Assembly: GCF_027579695.1 (NCBI RefSeq)
Contig: NC_083587.1
Coordinates: forward strand, 48,939,521-49,003,520
Source: Neoarius graeffei
Lineage: Eukaryota; Chordata; Actinopteri; Siluriformes; Ariidae
DNA: 64,000 nt
Reading direction: 5' to 3'
The notes under the pieces are model-generated. The model was not told the origin of the DNA. It saw nothing but the letters and a program-made list of their open reading frames with translations, and ran no database searches. Each line of letters starts with the position of its first letter. Position 1 is the first letter of the stretch. Below, in pieces: positions 1 through 11,342 of this stretch. Position numbers and translations under genes: made by a program.

Positions 1-153
1 CACTGGATCCAGTGTAAATAGCTGCCGGAGCCAACGTCCGAGCTTGCCGGAGCTAGCGCGCTCGGGCAGGCTGGGAGCTAGCGCGCTTGGGCAAGCTGGG
101 ACGTCGGCTCCGGCAGCTATTTACACTGGATCCGGTGTAAATAGCTGCCGGAT
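1..153. repeat. Foldback (inverted) repeat with a partial third copy
   Basis: The first about 48 bases pair with 90-137 as an inverted repeat with few mismatches; both arms carry the core GTAAATAGCTGCCGGAGCC or its complement. The loop (49-89) and the arm edge hold a direct duplication of a GGAGCTAGCGCGC block (about 49-72 and 73-97). The arm motif then starts again at 128-153 in direct orientation. The window begins inside or at the edge of this structure, so its full extent is unknown. It could be a foldback transposon end or a satellite unit. Confidence 0.75.
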
Positions 154-1400
154 CATAATTACAGTAAACTAGTAAATACAGTAAAGGAAAAACTTGAGAC
201 CGAAAGGTTTTAACAGTCATCCAAATGACTGAACGTAAACATTGCTACAGTAACATACCAGCTACTGTTGTTGACATTAGCTAGCTTGACCTTCAAAATG
301 GCGGACACCGGGGCGTCACGTGACCCTGTGACGTCAGGTGAAAAACCTCAATTACTACTACATTGACATTTCAGGAATTGCACCAGTGGCTGTAAGTATA
401 AGATGGGTTTGTAATCAGTATGCAATTATTGTAATCATTCAAGGAATAAAATTTGACGGGACTTGATTTTCCAATAACAGTACATCCTGAAGTGTTGTAT
501 TACTGTTATACCGCATCAATTTGGCAGTGAATACAATTTTTGATTTGTTTCATTTATTTCAATTTGTCTAACTGCTCATTAGTGATACCGTACTATTGTT
601 CATCCTTCGGGGTCGAAAATGACCATGACTTCAATTTGGTGGGTGTCGGTTGTGGGTCCGGAGGTGAACGATAAGGCCAATCCGGGCTTTGAAGGTATGC
701 CTACATGTCAACTTTCCATGTGCCAAGGTTAAGTACCTTCACTATCTTTTTGTTGTATTTCGACCGCTGAGTGGGATCCCTGCCAGCCACAGTGTGCTGG
801 CCAGGATGAGGTGAAGTAGGCTATGTTTGGGGCACCTGTTCTAGCCCCTTCCTCCATGGAGGTGAGCAGAGCGAATCCTAAACAGGACATCCAGGGGGCT
901 GCCAAACTCCGCTGCTGCTTCATTCCAGCAGAAAGCAACTAAATGCCCTGGCCACCTGTGTGCAGGTTTGTGACTACAGCTTCCAGTGTTTCCACACCTG
1001 CTGCTTTGCCACTTGCCCATTGCCACAGGACTTGAATTTGAAGTCATGACTTGGATTAGAGCGAGGGAGAGTTGCGCAGCTGTCAGCCTCACTCTCTCAT
1101 CCCAACCTAACTGGGTCCAGGGGCAAGACAGAATCAAGACAGCTGGAGCTAGGTCGGGATGCAGTGGATGGCCAACAGTGTTCTACGGTACATATTGCAC
1201 TGTGCCCTGATCGTACTCCACAAACACTTTGCTGGGTCCACCTTCCTGCCCGTTGAACCACCAGGTGGTGGTCTCCTCTGCACAATCTGCCAAGTCTGGT
1301 CTTCAGTCGTGATCTTGACCAGGGGGAGCGAGGGGTTGCTCGTGCTTGCTCAAGGCACCACCCTAGGCTAGTTGAGGGAAGGAGACACATTACTACTCCA
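154..1400. other. Unassigned intergenic DNA
   Basis: No supported gene. Around 298-345 there is a short GC-rich patch with an E-box-like CACGTG and a CRE-like TGACGTCA motif next to AAAATGGCGG, a pattern that can mark promoters or transposon ends. Positions 600-1390 read like degenerate repeat DNA with overlapping open frames on both strands, but none matches a family I recognise. Confidence 0.4.
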
Positions 1401-1863
1401 TTGCATGGCGGTCAAGGACGGCACATGCCCACTGCCCTAAATGGTGATACTAATGAGGCTTCATTGACCCACGTGAGACAAGCCTGTTTATTTTCTCAAC
1501 ACTTGTTGAAATGATCTCGAAAAGTTTCATCCAGCTTGTTGATTTACTAATCTTAAAAAAGGTGGGGAAGTACCAACTCAGCCATACATGGGATCAGCTG
1601 ATTTCTAGGTCACATGCACCATCCGGCGGTGGCCAGAGATGCCAAGCGTTAGATGTGATCAAGATGTCAGCTAAGAAAGACATCGAAACGTCATAAGTAA
1701 GTGAAAATTTCTTCAGTTGTGTATTATAACAACTTTTTTAAGACTTGTTGAAATGCTTTTTTTTTTTTTTTAAGTTATTCTATCAAATGCTAGCATTCAC
1801 TAGCACTGCTCAATACTCCAAGGTAACTTGTAATACTTCGTGATCATAGATATTTTTACTTGA

Positions 1864-2255
1864 AGCCAATCCCTCATTCAGAATGGTCAATGTTCTTAGA
1901 CCTTTTCACACTTGCTGAAGAAGTTTGACACCACAGGAAGACCCTGCGAGGCATATCATGTCTGTGCAAAAATGGAAAAGCTGTCCCAATATAGTCCTAG
2001 TCTCAGACACTCCGAGCATAAGAGATCTTTTATGCACTTTTCTGGTCACAACCTTCAGAATCTTTTGATCCCAGTGAGCCTTTTAGGAGAGGTATAGGAT
2101 TGAAAAGGTCCACAAAATCTCATCTTTATTTATCTCTTTATTACAGAGATTAGTATAAGGCATCCAATCCCTCATTCAGACATATCATGAATGTTCGGAG
2201 TCCGTTTCTTTTTGAAGACTCATGGTGTCACAGGAAGCCACTGCGAGGATTTCTG
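1864..2255. repeat. Diverged direct duplication of about 90 bp
   Basis: The block beginning AATCCCTCATTCAGA at about 1867 recurs at about 2165. In both copies a CACAGGAAG..C..CTGCGAGG segment follows at a similar distance. A weaker third match (ATCCCTCATGCGCC) begins near 2364. The function is unknown. A frame at 2346-2645 (+) is open but unrecognised. The rest of 1400-2980 shows nothing assignable. Confidence 0.4.
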
Positions 2256-3075
2256 TTTCTGTAGATCATTATATCAGCTTCTGAAGCCACAGCCTGTTCC
2301 ATAGGGTTCAGTCTAACCATTAAAGTATTTTCCCTCGTCAGCTACATGTGTGACATATGGAACAGATCCCTCATGCGCCAAAGCGACTCACCCTCTGAAA
2401 AGCTGCATAATTGTGTCAAAGATATAAAACATAAAGTTTTCATCAAGCTCTCATATAAAGGAAGTTTTGGCACTACATCAAACATGACATTTGACTCACG
2501 TTCAGTGGTACAGTACGATGAATTCACAGGCCAGATTATAAAAGCTCAGGGTCTGTGCTGCACTTGTGCTTTCAGTATAATTTTTCTTCAGGGATTTTGT
2601 CCTCAGTTGCATTTTAACCTAATTGAAGAGAGAGATCTGAAATAGTGTACATATTTATAATTGACCAGGTACAGGTGACTACAGCATCCACAGCAGAACT
2701 AAAAATTAATGTTTCTACACTAGGGGTGTAACACAACACCAGCTGGATGTACCTGTATCTCTGGAACTTTCTAGCAAGATTTCTATCTTCTATTTAAAGG
2801 GGAACAGAGGGCAATATATAGAGTAAATATAACAATAAAACACACATTAACGAACCTTATTCAAGACTTACAAAAGTTTTTTGTTCTAAGGTTGGAAAGT
2901 TATAGTGTTTTGAAAGTAGCTCGAGCAAACTATTTCCGCAGTTTGAACAGCCCGCCATGATATTAATTTTATCCAATCAGAATGCACGTTCATTTTCTCT
3001 GCGTAACACTCATGACGTATGTATGTGCCCAGTTGTGTTGGCTCATTGAGGTTGGGAATAGCACGTGTGAAATAC

Positions 3076-4432
3076 CTGTTTCTGCCTCTTGCGACGATTT
3101 CGCAAGTCCACGGGTGGCGCCTATCTCATTGCAGCAAATAAATTCTGCTGGACTCGTGAGCAACTCCATGTTACATTTTCCGCACGAGCACCACGCCGTG
3201 TCACCTGCACGCAGACGCTCTGCCCCACGCTCGCCATGCCCATGGTCAGCATCAGTCTCATCCAGGCCCCGCGCCAGGAACAGTTTACTAAGGGGGCAAT
3301 TAGAAATCGCAAGGGGGCAAATATTTTTCATATAGTGTGTAGTAGTGATGGCGGTCTGACAACGTGTTTCAAACAATTAACTGCGCCAACCACAAAACCA
3401 CGGCCCCGAAGGTTGCTTTAGTATGGGAAAATCATGTGACATATTACCAGGGCAGTTTTATCAACACCCCGTGCCCACCTGTTAACCCTCCCCTCCAATT
3501 TTCTCACAGACACGCGGTACAACCGGAAAGATGCCAAACATAAAACAACACACACAAACCTACAGGCAAGTCCTTTACATTTAAAATACATACAAATAGC
3601 TCCGCGGCATGAAAACAAAACGTCAATGCAAGTCTAAGGTACTTGGCTCGGCGGCCAAAATCATAATTTAAAAAAAAAATCAACAGACCCCGCGGCTGCA
3701 CCAGTAATAGCCTTCCTGACTCGCACCGAGTCAACGCTAACCACTTAATCCGCGATCCCAGTTTAGGCGTGTAGGGGACTAAACACTCTGAAGTGATGAA
3801 TTTTCACCCCCGCTGCATGGGGGGTGACGTCAACAACACACATTCTTACGCTATTTGCGCACAAAGCGGACCATATATGAACACATACACCGACATAAAC
3901 GGAGATAAACTTAGCCTACAAAGAAAGAAAATGGATTCACAATATTGTGATTGAATTCGTTTAATTCGGTGGGGGAAAGACTACTCCCGTAAACTGACTG
4001 CATATTACAGGATATTGCAGAGACAGTGCACTTGTAAGTGTAGACTACATGTAAAACCCCCGCCCGCCCGCACGACCCCTCCCCTTGTCCTTATCACAGG
4101 TCTGTGTGTGCGCGGCTGTGTCAGCATTTCACACATACACCCACAATAACAATTAAGAAAACAATTAAGTGATCTGAGTCTCCGTTGAGGGGGCAGGGCT
4201 GTAGCCACAAGGGGGCGATGCCCCCTTTCGCCCCCCCCACGGCGCCGGGCCTGTTCTCATCCTCGCCGTCATCTGAGCTTTCTTCTCTTATTTCATCACC
4301 GGAGTCGAGAGTACCTCTCCGAGGTTCAAACTGGTACCCTTCTAAGCCATAGCCTGCTTGCAGTGTGTCTTGCGGGATCTCTTCGTATGATTCGACAGAG
4401 CTGTCGCTTTCACTTGATGCGCCCGACGCCAT
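3076..4432 (-). pseudogene. P2X7-C-terminal-domain-like gene, first exon split by a hAT-like element
   Basis: Reading from ATG at 4432, the protein opens with an acidic, Ser-rich leader. It contains GLEGYQFEP (like the PYQFEP motif of fish proteins often labelled P2X purinoceptor 7-like) and runs in frame to DDGEDE at 4254. The same frame resumes at 3262 with DETDADHGHGERGAERLRAG, then the zinc-ligand signature WCSCGKC and FICCNEI of the P2X7 cytoplasmic C-terminal domain. A good donor (ACAG|GTATTT) ends the exon at 3076. Between the two parts lies a 991-bp element with an 8-bp target duplication. Removing it and one duplicate leaves one open exon of about 119 codons. The ATG context (ATCATGG) is acceptable. 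I found no second exon carrying the rest of the domain. No membrane segments are visible, so this is the small soluble type and not a channel. The present allele is probably null unless the element is spliced out. Confidence 0.72.
3263..4253. mobile_element. hAT-like DNA transposon (non-autonomous) inside a P2X7-C-like exon
   Basis: The ends are CAGGCCCCGCGCC and, reversed, CAGGCCCGGCGCC. Both sub-ends carry GGGGGC-rich blocks. The element is flanked by the 8-bp duplication GTCTCATC (3255-3262) and TTCTCATC (4254-4261), 7 of 8 identical, which is the hAT pattern. No transposase is visible inside. One mismatch in the duplication suggests a moderately old insertion. Confidence 0.75.
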
Positions 4433-4488
4433 GATTACATGCTTATCTCCTCTATTTTGGAGAGTTCCGCTAGTGCAGTGGGTAGCGC

Positions 4489-4496
4489 TGACGTCA
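4489..4496 (-). promoter_or_regulatory. CRE-like TGACGTCA upstream of the P2X7-C-like ATG
   Basis: A perfect palindromic CRE (TGACGTCA) lies about 60 bases upstream of the - strand start at 4432. A second TGACGTCA occurs at about 330-337. A promoter role is inferred only from position. From 4500 to 5090 I see AT-rich DNA with no gene. Confidence 0.35.
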
Positions 4497-5335
4497 CGGT
4501 CTTTTAAAAATGGTGACTCTTGTGCGGTTTAGCATATAAAGTATTATATTTACAATTACCAAGATATTTCGTTGTTTTCTAGTATATAAATTTTATAGAA
4601 TACTTAAGAATACGTTACTTTGTCACATCAGCAACTGTATATATTATATTTGGTACCCCTTTAAAGGACATAACTGGAACACCACATGCACCTTCCCTGG
4701 TAAAAGACGTGTACTAAAGGTGCAAAAGGCATACCCTTAATGGTACCAACAATGTATATTTTGGCACCTTTATTTCTGAGAGTGTAGGTTTGCGTTTAAA
4801 AAATAAACCTGTAATATCAGGAATATAGAACGATGTTTGTTTATCCATTCTAACTGAAAGCTTCCATTTACACTCACCTGTTCTTGGCTGGCAGGAGTGG
4901 AACCCAATGTGGTTTTCTGCTGTTGCATGCTGAGATGCTTTTCTGCTCACCACGGTTCTAAAGAGTTGCTATGAGTTACTATATGGCTAAGAACAAGTGT
5001 AGTATCTGTTCTTATCAGTTTAATATCTGATATGTTCTCTCAATGAGAGTGTTTATATTAAACAGAGTTTTAGAACAGGGAGCTAAAATAGGGTAGGGCT
5101 CTACACTAACTTTTTTTTTTTTCAGGAGCACACGTGCTCCTAAGTTAAAAATTTTAGGAGCACAGGGAAAAAAATGGGGGCACAAGTAGGTTTTCATTTT
5201 AAAGGTTTATTGCAGCGCAAGCCTTAGACACACCAACACATATAAAACGCAAAATTCAATTGAGAATGAATGAATGAACAAATGAATGAATGAACAAACA
5301 AATGAATAATGAACAACTGAATGAATGAACAAACA

Positions 5336-6110
5336 GTAGCTAAACAGAGAGCAGAGCTCAGCAGAGCTAACAACATCATCAAGGACAGCTCCCACCCTGG
5401 CTCTGAGTTCTTTGACTTGCTGCCCTCAGGCAGGTGTTATAGGTGCATCAAAGCAAGGACCAACAGACTCAAAAACAGTTTTTTCCCCACAGGCCATAAC
5501 CACCTTGAACAATTAGCCTTTTTCACATTACGTCACTTGCAGGGGAACTCGTATCTGTTTTCAGCCTTTTGAATGGAAGAAGAGGTATATGGCGGCAACA
5601 TATGTTAACAAAACTGTGTCATTCACAGATAAGATTGATAATAATATTGCGCATTGTTGTTTATCATTACATATTGTTAGCAACCATTCCAGTCACCTAT
5701 CTGCCTTGTTTTGGAAAGGAAGTTTACTGACTTTCTATGGTTGCTACTTGTTAGCCAGCAGATTAGCATGCCGCGTCTTCTTCCATTCAAAAGGCTGAAA
5801 ACGGATGTGAGGTTCTTCTGCAAGTGACGTAATGTGAAAAAGGCTAATTACATGCACTGACTGATGCCACTTCTGGCAGGTGCAACAATGAACCAACAAG
5901 GACCTAAAAGGACAATATTCTCACACTTACCTGATACAGTGCAATACTTAGTACAGTGCAACCTCACAGAGCAACTTTTTAGTTTTTATAGCTTTTGTAT
6001 ATTTTATATTTATATTTCTACACTTTTACATCCATACCCAATACAATGCAATACCAAATACAGTGCAATATCCTGAGTTTTGTAGCTGAACTGAGTTTCT
6101 ATAACTAACT
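5336..6110 (+). pseudogene. LINE reverse transcriptase C-terminus and 3' region (Rex1/CR1-like)
   Basis: The frame at 5336-5500 encodes the residue string HPGSEFFDLLPSGRCYRC, followed by KARTNRLKNSFFP. This is the conserved tail of fish CR1/Rex1-type LINE polyproteins. The frame is then broken by a foldback MITE (about 5516-5845). The LINE 3' region resumes with ACATGCACTGACTG and runs to about 6110. It is 5'-truncated, with only the last roughly 50 residues left. The clade assignment is from memory of the motif. Confidence 0.6.
5516..5845. mobile_element. Foldback MITE with inverted repeats of about 70 bp
   Basis: The left end GCCTTTTTCACATTACGTCA and the right end are inverted copies. They continue through CAGCCTTTTGAATGGAAGAAGA on both sides (5548-5583, and reversed 5779-5805). 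The insertion splits the LINE tail. The flanks share AATTA, so the duplication is 2-5 bp and A/T-rich, but its exact length is ambiguous. Confidence 0.75.
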
Positions 6111-6256
6111 AGAGACAATTCCCCTGGGGGAAGTTGTGAGAGTGATGCAGTGGCTGTAAGAGTCACAGTTGCAGGAGCTGCACTGAACTGTGTGAATGTG
6201 TGACTTGCCATGAAGCTACAAGGCTGTGTCTCTCTGAGAGCGAGCAGCCCCTCCCT

Positions 6257-6258
<2 letters not shown>

Positions 6259-6326
<68 letters not shown>
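6259..6326. repeat. (TG)n microsatellite, about 34 units
   Basis: Uninterrupted TG dinucleotides abut the left end of the Harbinger-like MITE. Open frames here made of Thr-His or Cys-Val runs are translations of the repeat, not genes. Confidence 0.97.
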
Positions 6327-6327
<1 letters not shown>

Positions 6328-6328
<1 letters not shown>

Positions 6329-6841
6329 GGCCAATTTATGCCGACAACCCAGTCCTCGCAGATGGCGTCTGCAAAGCCCCCCCACCTTCGCAGACGCTCT
6401 GCGCGCACCTCCCAAAAATTGTGACCACCGCAGACAGCCTCGCAGACAGCGTCGCAGACAAGAGGGCTCTGATTGGTCCACTCTACATCCGCTGTACATG
6501 CACTTCCACTTCCCTACTTTCCCGGTTTGGTTTGTTTTCACGGCCGCCATTTTTAAAAACACGAGCGAAGATGGAGCAGCACGAAGAGCGGTTGATCGAG
6601 GAAGTGAGGAAGTACGTACATCTATACGACTCCAGTTCTAGTCATTATAAGTAACCGGAGGATAAACACTCCACTAACCACACCCACCAACTACTCCTAG
6701 CGATTTTGCGACTTCGCGCCCCCTTGCGTTGTGGCGGTGAATAACATCGCGCACGCCTATTGCTCCCCGCTCAACGATAAATTACAACTGTCTGCGAAAA
6801 GCTATCTGCGAAAGCCTTGTCGCAAGAGCATGCAGAGGCCT
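6328..6841. mobile_element. Harbinger-like MITE, copy 1
   Basis: The element begins AGGCCAATTTATG, ends GCATGCAGAGGCCT, and has 3-bp duplications TGA (6325-6327 and 6842-6844), consistent with PIF/Harbinger-type insertion. A second copy in inverted orientation lies at 46207-47386, in integrin intron 1. Both carry a conserved stretch reading ATGGAGCAGCACGAAGAGCG that could be a residual coding fragment. Confidence 0.75.
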
Positions 6842-7438
6842 TGAGAGCGAGCAGCCCCTCCCCCACCCGTGCGCTGCGAGCAGAGACACAGAGTGTCACA
6901 CAGAAACAGTGTTACCAGATACTGCTGACGTTTTCCAGCCCAAAATATGTTCAAAACCCTCCAAAATGCACTTAAAACTGCAACAAATCTGGCAACACTG
7001 CACAGAAAGTGCAGGATTTTCTCAGAGTGCTCCCTCCAAACAACGGGATTTACACGAAAACGGAAGGAGATACTCACAAAATTCTTTCACATTGAGCACT
7101 ACAAGGCTCTGATGAACACATTGATGTAATTTTCTTGTCTCTTGTGTAAAAAATTATATTAGGTAGGCTATCCAGCGCTGGATTTACATACTTTGCAGTT
7201 TAATGTCTGATACATTTTAGAATGTTAAACTCGTTGCGTCTGTGCTCAGTGCTTTCCTAAATTGTCGGCCGCAAGAAGCCCTCGCACGAATGCGCGGTTT
7301 TTTTTTTCTTCATTCGCATGCTGAAAAATTCGCTCGCAAATGCGAGTGAAATGTGCGCACTGTAGAGCCCTGAAATAGGGGTTTGCTCCTTCTGCTTCAC
7401 GCATCAACCTGGTATTGCAGTACCTCCAGGAATGGTGG

Positions 7439-7800
7439 GGCGGCACGGTGGTGTAGTGGTTAGCACGGTTGCCTCACAGCAAGAAGCTTCCGGGTTCAAG
7501 CCCAGCGGCCGGCGAGGGCCTTTCTGTGTGGAGTTTGCATGTTCTCCCCGTGTCTGCGTGGGTTTCCTCTGGGTGCTCCGGTTTCCCCCACAATCCAAAG
7601 ACATGCAGTTAGGTTGAGTGGAGTGGCCTTGAGCTGAGGTGCCCTTGAGCGAGGTACCTAACCCCTGACTGCTCCCCGGGCGCTCTGGTGTGGCTGCCCA
7701 CTGCTCTGGGTGTGTGTGCATGTGTTCACTGCTTCAGATGGGTTAAATGCAGAGGATGAATTTCACTGTGCTTGAAATGTGCATGTGACAAAGGTTTCTT
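7439..7800 (+). mobile_element. tRNA-derived SINE with TTC-repeat tail
   Basis: The head GGCGGCACGGTGGTGTAGTG contains a pol III A box (TGGTGTAGTGG). The B-box-like GGTTCAAGCCC lies about 40 bp on. The body shared by all copies here (CTTTCTGTGTGGAGTTTGCA, then the CAAAGACATGCAG block) follows. This copy then diverges to another 3' end with CACCTAAC-type SINE text and finishes in (TTC)n. A Rex3 fragment is inserted in the tail at 7812. Confidence 0.85.
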
Positions 7801-7811
7801 CTTCTTCTATA

Positions 7812-8455
7812 GCGTCTCATCTCGTCTTCATCCGCTTATCCGGGGCCGGGTCGTGGAGGCAGCAGTCTGAGCATGGAAGCCCAAACTTCCCTTTCCCCAG
7901 ACACCTCAGACAGCTCCTCGGGAAGAACACCGAGGCATTCCCAGGCCAGCCGAGAGACATAGTCCCTCCAGCGTGTCCTGGGTCTTCCCCGGGGCCTCCT
8001 CCCAGGGGGATATGCCTGGAACACCTCCCCAGGGAGGCGTCCAGGAGGCATCCGAAAGAGATGCCCGAGCCACCTCAGCTGATTCCTCTCGATGTGGAGG
8101 AGCAGCGGCTCTACTCCGAGCTCCTCCTGAGTGACTGTACGTCTCACCCTATCTCTAAGGGAGTGCCCAGCCACCCTGCGAAGGAAACTCATTTCGGCCG
8201 CTTGTATCCGCGATCTTGTTCTTTCGGTCATTATCCAAAGCTCATGACCATAGGTGAGAGTCGGAACGTAGATCGACCGGTAAATCGAGAGCTTCGCCTT
8301 TTGGCTCAGCTCCTGCTTCACCACGTTGGACCGGTAAAACGGCCACATCACTGCGGAGTCTGCACCGATCCGCCTGTCGATCTCACGCTCTATCCTTCCC
8401 TCACTCGTGAACAAGATCCCGAGATACTTAAACTCCTCCACTTGAGGCAGGACTA
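7812..8455 (-). mobile_element. Rex3 (RTE-clade) LINE, 5'-truncated
   Basis: The - strand encodes the C-terminal part of Rex3 ORF2, open over about 200 residues: VEEFKYLGILFTSEG, YVPTLTYGHELW, LLHIERNQLRWLGHLFRMPP, RPRGRPRTRWRDYVSRLAWE. Upstream RT motifs are missing. An 11-bp duplication CTTCTTCTATA (7801-7811 and 8456-8466) frames the insertion, so it is a clean target-primed 5'-truncated copy sitting in a SINE tail. Confidence 0.88.
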
Positions 8456-8489
8456 CTTCTTCTATATCCTTCCTGGCAAAAAAAAAGCT

Positions 8490-8850
8490 CAAACCAACCT
8501 GGCCATTTTCCTCTGACCTTTCTTCTCAACAAGATGTTTGTTTCCACCCACAGAACTGTTGCTCGCTCACTCACTCAGTGTTTTTTGTTTTCGCACCATT
8601 CTGTGTAAACTCTAGAGACTGTTGTATGTGAAAACCCCAGGAGATCAGCACTTTCTGAAATACTCAAACCAGTCCATCGGGCTCAAACCAACACACATGC
8701 CACAGTGAAACTCACACTTTGAGATCCCAATTTTTCCATTTGAACTTTTACCGAAGCTCTTGATTTGTATTTGCATGATTTTATGCATTGTGCTGCTATC
8801 AAGAGATTGGCTGATTAGAGGAGCGTATAAAACCAGCAGGTGGATGTATT
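8490..8850. repeat. Dispersed DNA-element fragment (probable)
   Basis: Phrases such as CACCATTCTGTGTAAACTCT, AGAGACTGTTGTATGTGAAA and GCATGATTTTATGCATTGTG match, from memory, a repeat widespread in fish genomes. No ends or target duplication are visible. From 8850 to 10187 I see no gene or clear repeat. Confidence 0.4.
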
Positions 8851-10187
8851 TTTCTTTTTTTTTGGAACAAAGTTTCAAGGTCGATCATGATTTAAATCCC
8901 CCTTCCTTCACCCACATTGCAGTACTTCAATTTACCAGCCCAACCTGGCCCAAACACCAGGTTCATATATCCAGCGTGATCAAAAATCAAACCACCAAAC
9001 CTGGCAACACTGTTTATTTGACAAACTGATCAGATCATAAACAGTGTGAGCGCCTCATGTTTTGTTTGAAGAGGTTTCGTTCCAGCCAGTCTCTGACGAG
9101 CATAACACTATAATTACTCATTAAAAAGGACTAATGTTTGACATATGGGCTCAAGTTAGGAACAACCACAATAATAATATCTTCCAGGGAATGTGGGGTG
9201 TTTAAACCTTGTCACTGACTCTATTTAGCCGATTAGTCATTTAAAGCTTGATAAATGGAGAGAAATAAAATCTGGAATAGAGACAACCTGTTCCAGTGAA
9301 GGCGTAAGAGCTATTTTTAAGTCCAGGAAATATTTGGGTCTCTTTATATGTTGATGTGCTGTGATGGTCATCATAAGGTGTTGAATAAGCTCACAATTTT
9401 TATTAAAGCACATATTTGGACAAGAAGAACGATGTAATGAATCTTTAAAACTGCATAGCAAAGCTTGAAATGGGTTTATTACAATGTAGTTACATATAAA
9501 TGGTTCCTTTAATGTAGACTAAGCTTCATTACACCCTGTGTTCAATACAGCCTTCATCTTTGGGAGTTGATCTGTGAGGAGAATTTCGGGAACCTTCTCC
9601 TGCTCTCAATACTCATTCTTTCGTCAGGTCTGACAAGATTCCTTTCATATACACACACCATAAATAAACCCAAAAGGCTTTAGAAGTGTGGGTGGGTGTA
9701 TGTGTGTGTTTTGGCCGTGCAAAGAAATCAGAATCCTCCAAAGGCACTAAACCATAAAAGACTCAACAAAAGATCTCAGACTCACTTTGTGCCATCCAGA
9801 GCAGGGAAACTATGAACAGATGGGATAATGTTCAGATCGCTGTCCTTTGGAGAGTGTTGAATTACACAGTGCCCACGCTTATGGTGCTGAGTTGCTTGTT
9901 TTGGCATTTCATGGAAAACAAATCACAGCTCATGATTTGGCATATTGGATGAAAATGTGTGAACCACATAAACCTCATCACTGAGATATTTTATTCTCCT
10001 GGGTGTTTTGTTTTGTTTTTATTCAACTCCTGAACTTTTACAGTTCCTCAGTTATTTTCATCCAAGTTTATCATCAGTCTCAATTAGATATCTTGTGGGA
10101 CTTTGTCAACTTTTCTATCTAATGTGCCTGAGCAAACGAGGAACTATATTTCAAAACAAGTGTATTTCCAAATTGAGGAATGTTGTT

Positions 10188-10648
10188 TATGGCCAATAAT
10201 TTGTGGACACCTGACCTTCACACCCATATCATCCCATTTCAGATTTAGCCTCCTTTGGCTGTTGCTCTTCTGGGAAGGCTTTCCATTAGACTTTGGAGCA
10301 TTCGTGAGGTCAGACACTGATGTTAGGCAAAGAGGCTTGGAGTGAAATCAGTGTTCCAGTTCATCCCAAAGGTGTTCAGTTGGGTTGAAATCAGGGCTCT
10401 GTGCAGGACACAAGTTCTCCCACTCCAAACTTGGCAAGCCAGGTCTTCTTAGAGTTTGCTTTGTGCACAGGAGCACTGTCATGCTGGCACATATTTGGCC
10501 CCTGTAGTTCCTGTGAAAGCAAATGATGATGCTACAGCATACAAAGACATCCTATACAGTTTTGTGCTTCCAATTTAACAACAGTTGAGGAAGAACTACG
10601 TATGGGTGCAATGGTTGGGTGTCCACATACTTTTGGCCATATAGTGTA
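10188..10648. mobile_element. Tc1-like non-autonomous element
   Basis: The ends GGCCAATAATTTGTGGACAC and, reversed, TATGGCCAAAAGTATGTGGA form imperfect inverted repeats. The interior has the text of a Tc1 transposase remnant read on the - strand (TTCATCCCAAAGGTGTTCAG corresponds to the LNPIEHLWDEL region in related copies). The transposase is mostly deleted. It is related to the element at 41974. Confidence 0.65.
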
Positions 10649-10661
10649 GTTGACCATAATA

Positions 10662-11011
10662 TCTATTATCCGTAACCGCTTATCCTGTGCAGCGAGCAAG
10701 CTGGAGCCTATCCCAGCTGACTATGGCCGAGAGGCAGGATACACCCTGGACAAGTCGCCAGGTCATTGCAGGATTGACACATAGAAACAAACAACCATTT
10801 GCATTCACACCTACGGTCAATTTAGAGCCACCAATTAGCCTAACCTGCATGTCTTTGGACTGTGGGGGAAACCGGAGCACCTGGAGGAAACCCACACAGA
10901 CACAGAGAACATGCAAACTCCGCAAAGAAAGGTCCCTGTCGGCCACTGGGCTTAAACCGAGAACCTTCTTGCTGTGAGGCGACAGTGCTAACCACTACAC
11001 CAGTGCACCGC
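10662..11011 (-). mobile_element. tRNA-derived SINE
   Basis: A full-length reverse copy: the + strand reads from the 3' tail (ATCCGTAACCGCTTATCC) to the head (complement of GCGGTGCACTGGTGTAGTGG). The flanks CCATAATA and CCACAATA look like an 8-bp target duplication with one change. Confidence 0.85.
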
Positions 11012-11342
11012 CCACAATAACAACCAAGTAATAATATTTGATCAAATTTATTACAGTTTTGGAGTTTGTTACATTCCAGAAAGATCCAAAATATTCACTG
11101 GAAACTGGAAAACTATCAGAACCTAGTACGAACCTGGGACACAGTCCTGTTGCTCATCAAAATGGGGTCCTTTTGATTGTAATGCCTGTATGATTTTCCA
11201 AGAAAATTTTCTTGTCATAACAAAGGTTGAACAATCACATACGAATGAAGAAAAACACATTCGACATTAAATTTCATATATATATATATATATATATATT
11301 TTTTTTAAATGAATTATTATTTTTAGAGAGCTATGTATAAAG

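Larger units (their letters stand above)
5094..7372. mobile_element. hAT-type element carrying several nested repeats
   Basis: The ends TAGGGCTCTACACT and, reversed, CAGGGCTCTACAGT are flanked by a perfect 8-bp duplication AAATAGGG (5086-5093 and 7373-7380). The left sub-end has an AGGAGCAC..GTGCTCCT hairpin. No transposase is seen. The interior has been invaded by a LINE tail, a foldback MITE, a GT microsatellite and a Harbinger-like MITE, so the 2.3-kb length is mostly passenger DNA. Confidence 0.8.

Noticed and set aside
6026-6641. Open frames with long His-Thr or Cys-Val runs
   Set aside because: They are translations of the (TG)n microsatellite plus flanking transposon DNA on both strands.
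7440-7520. tRNA gene at SINE heads
   Set aside because: A- and B-box-like segments are present, but no cloverleaf, anticodon arm or terminator is supported, and the same head occurs in many dispersed copies.
7836-8492. A 218-codon - strand frame as a host gene
   Set aside because: It is the Rex3 ORF2 C-terminus framed by an 11-bp target duplication; the first residues come from flanking DNA.
10687-10977. Repeated frames reading HMSLDCGGNRST-type text or its antisense
   Set aside because: Both are fixed translations of the SINE body and recur at every copy.
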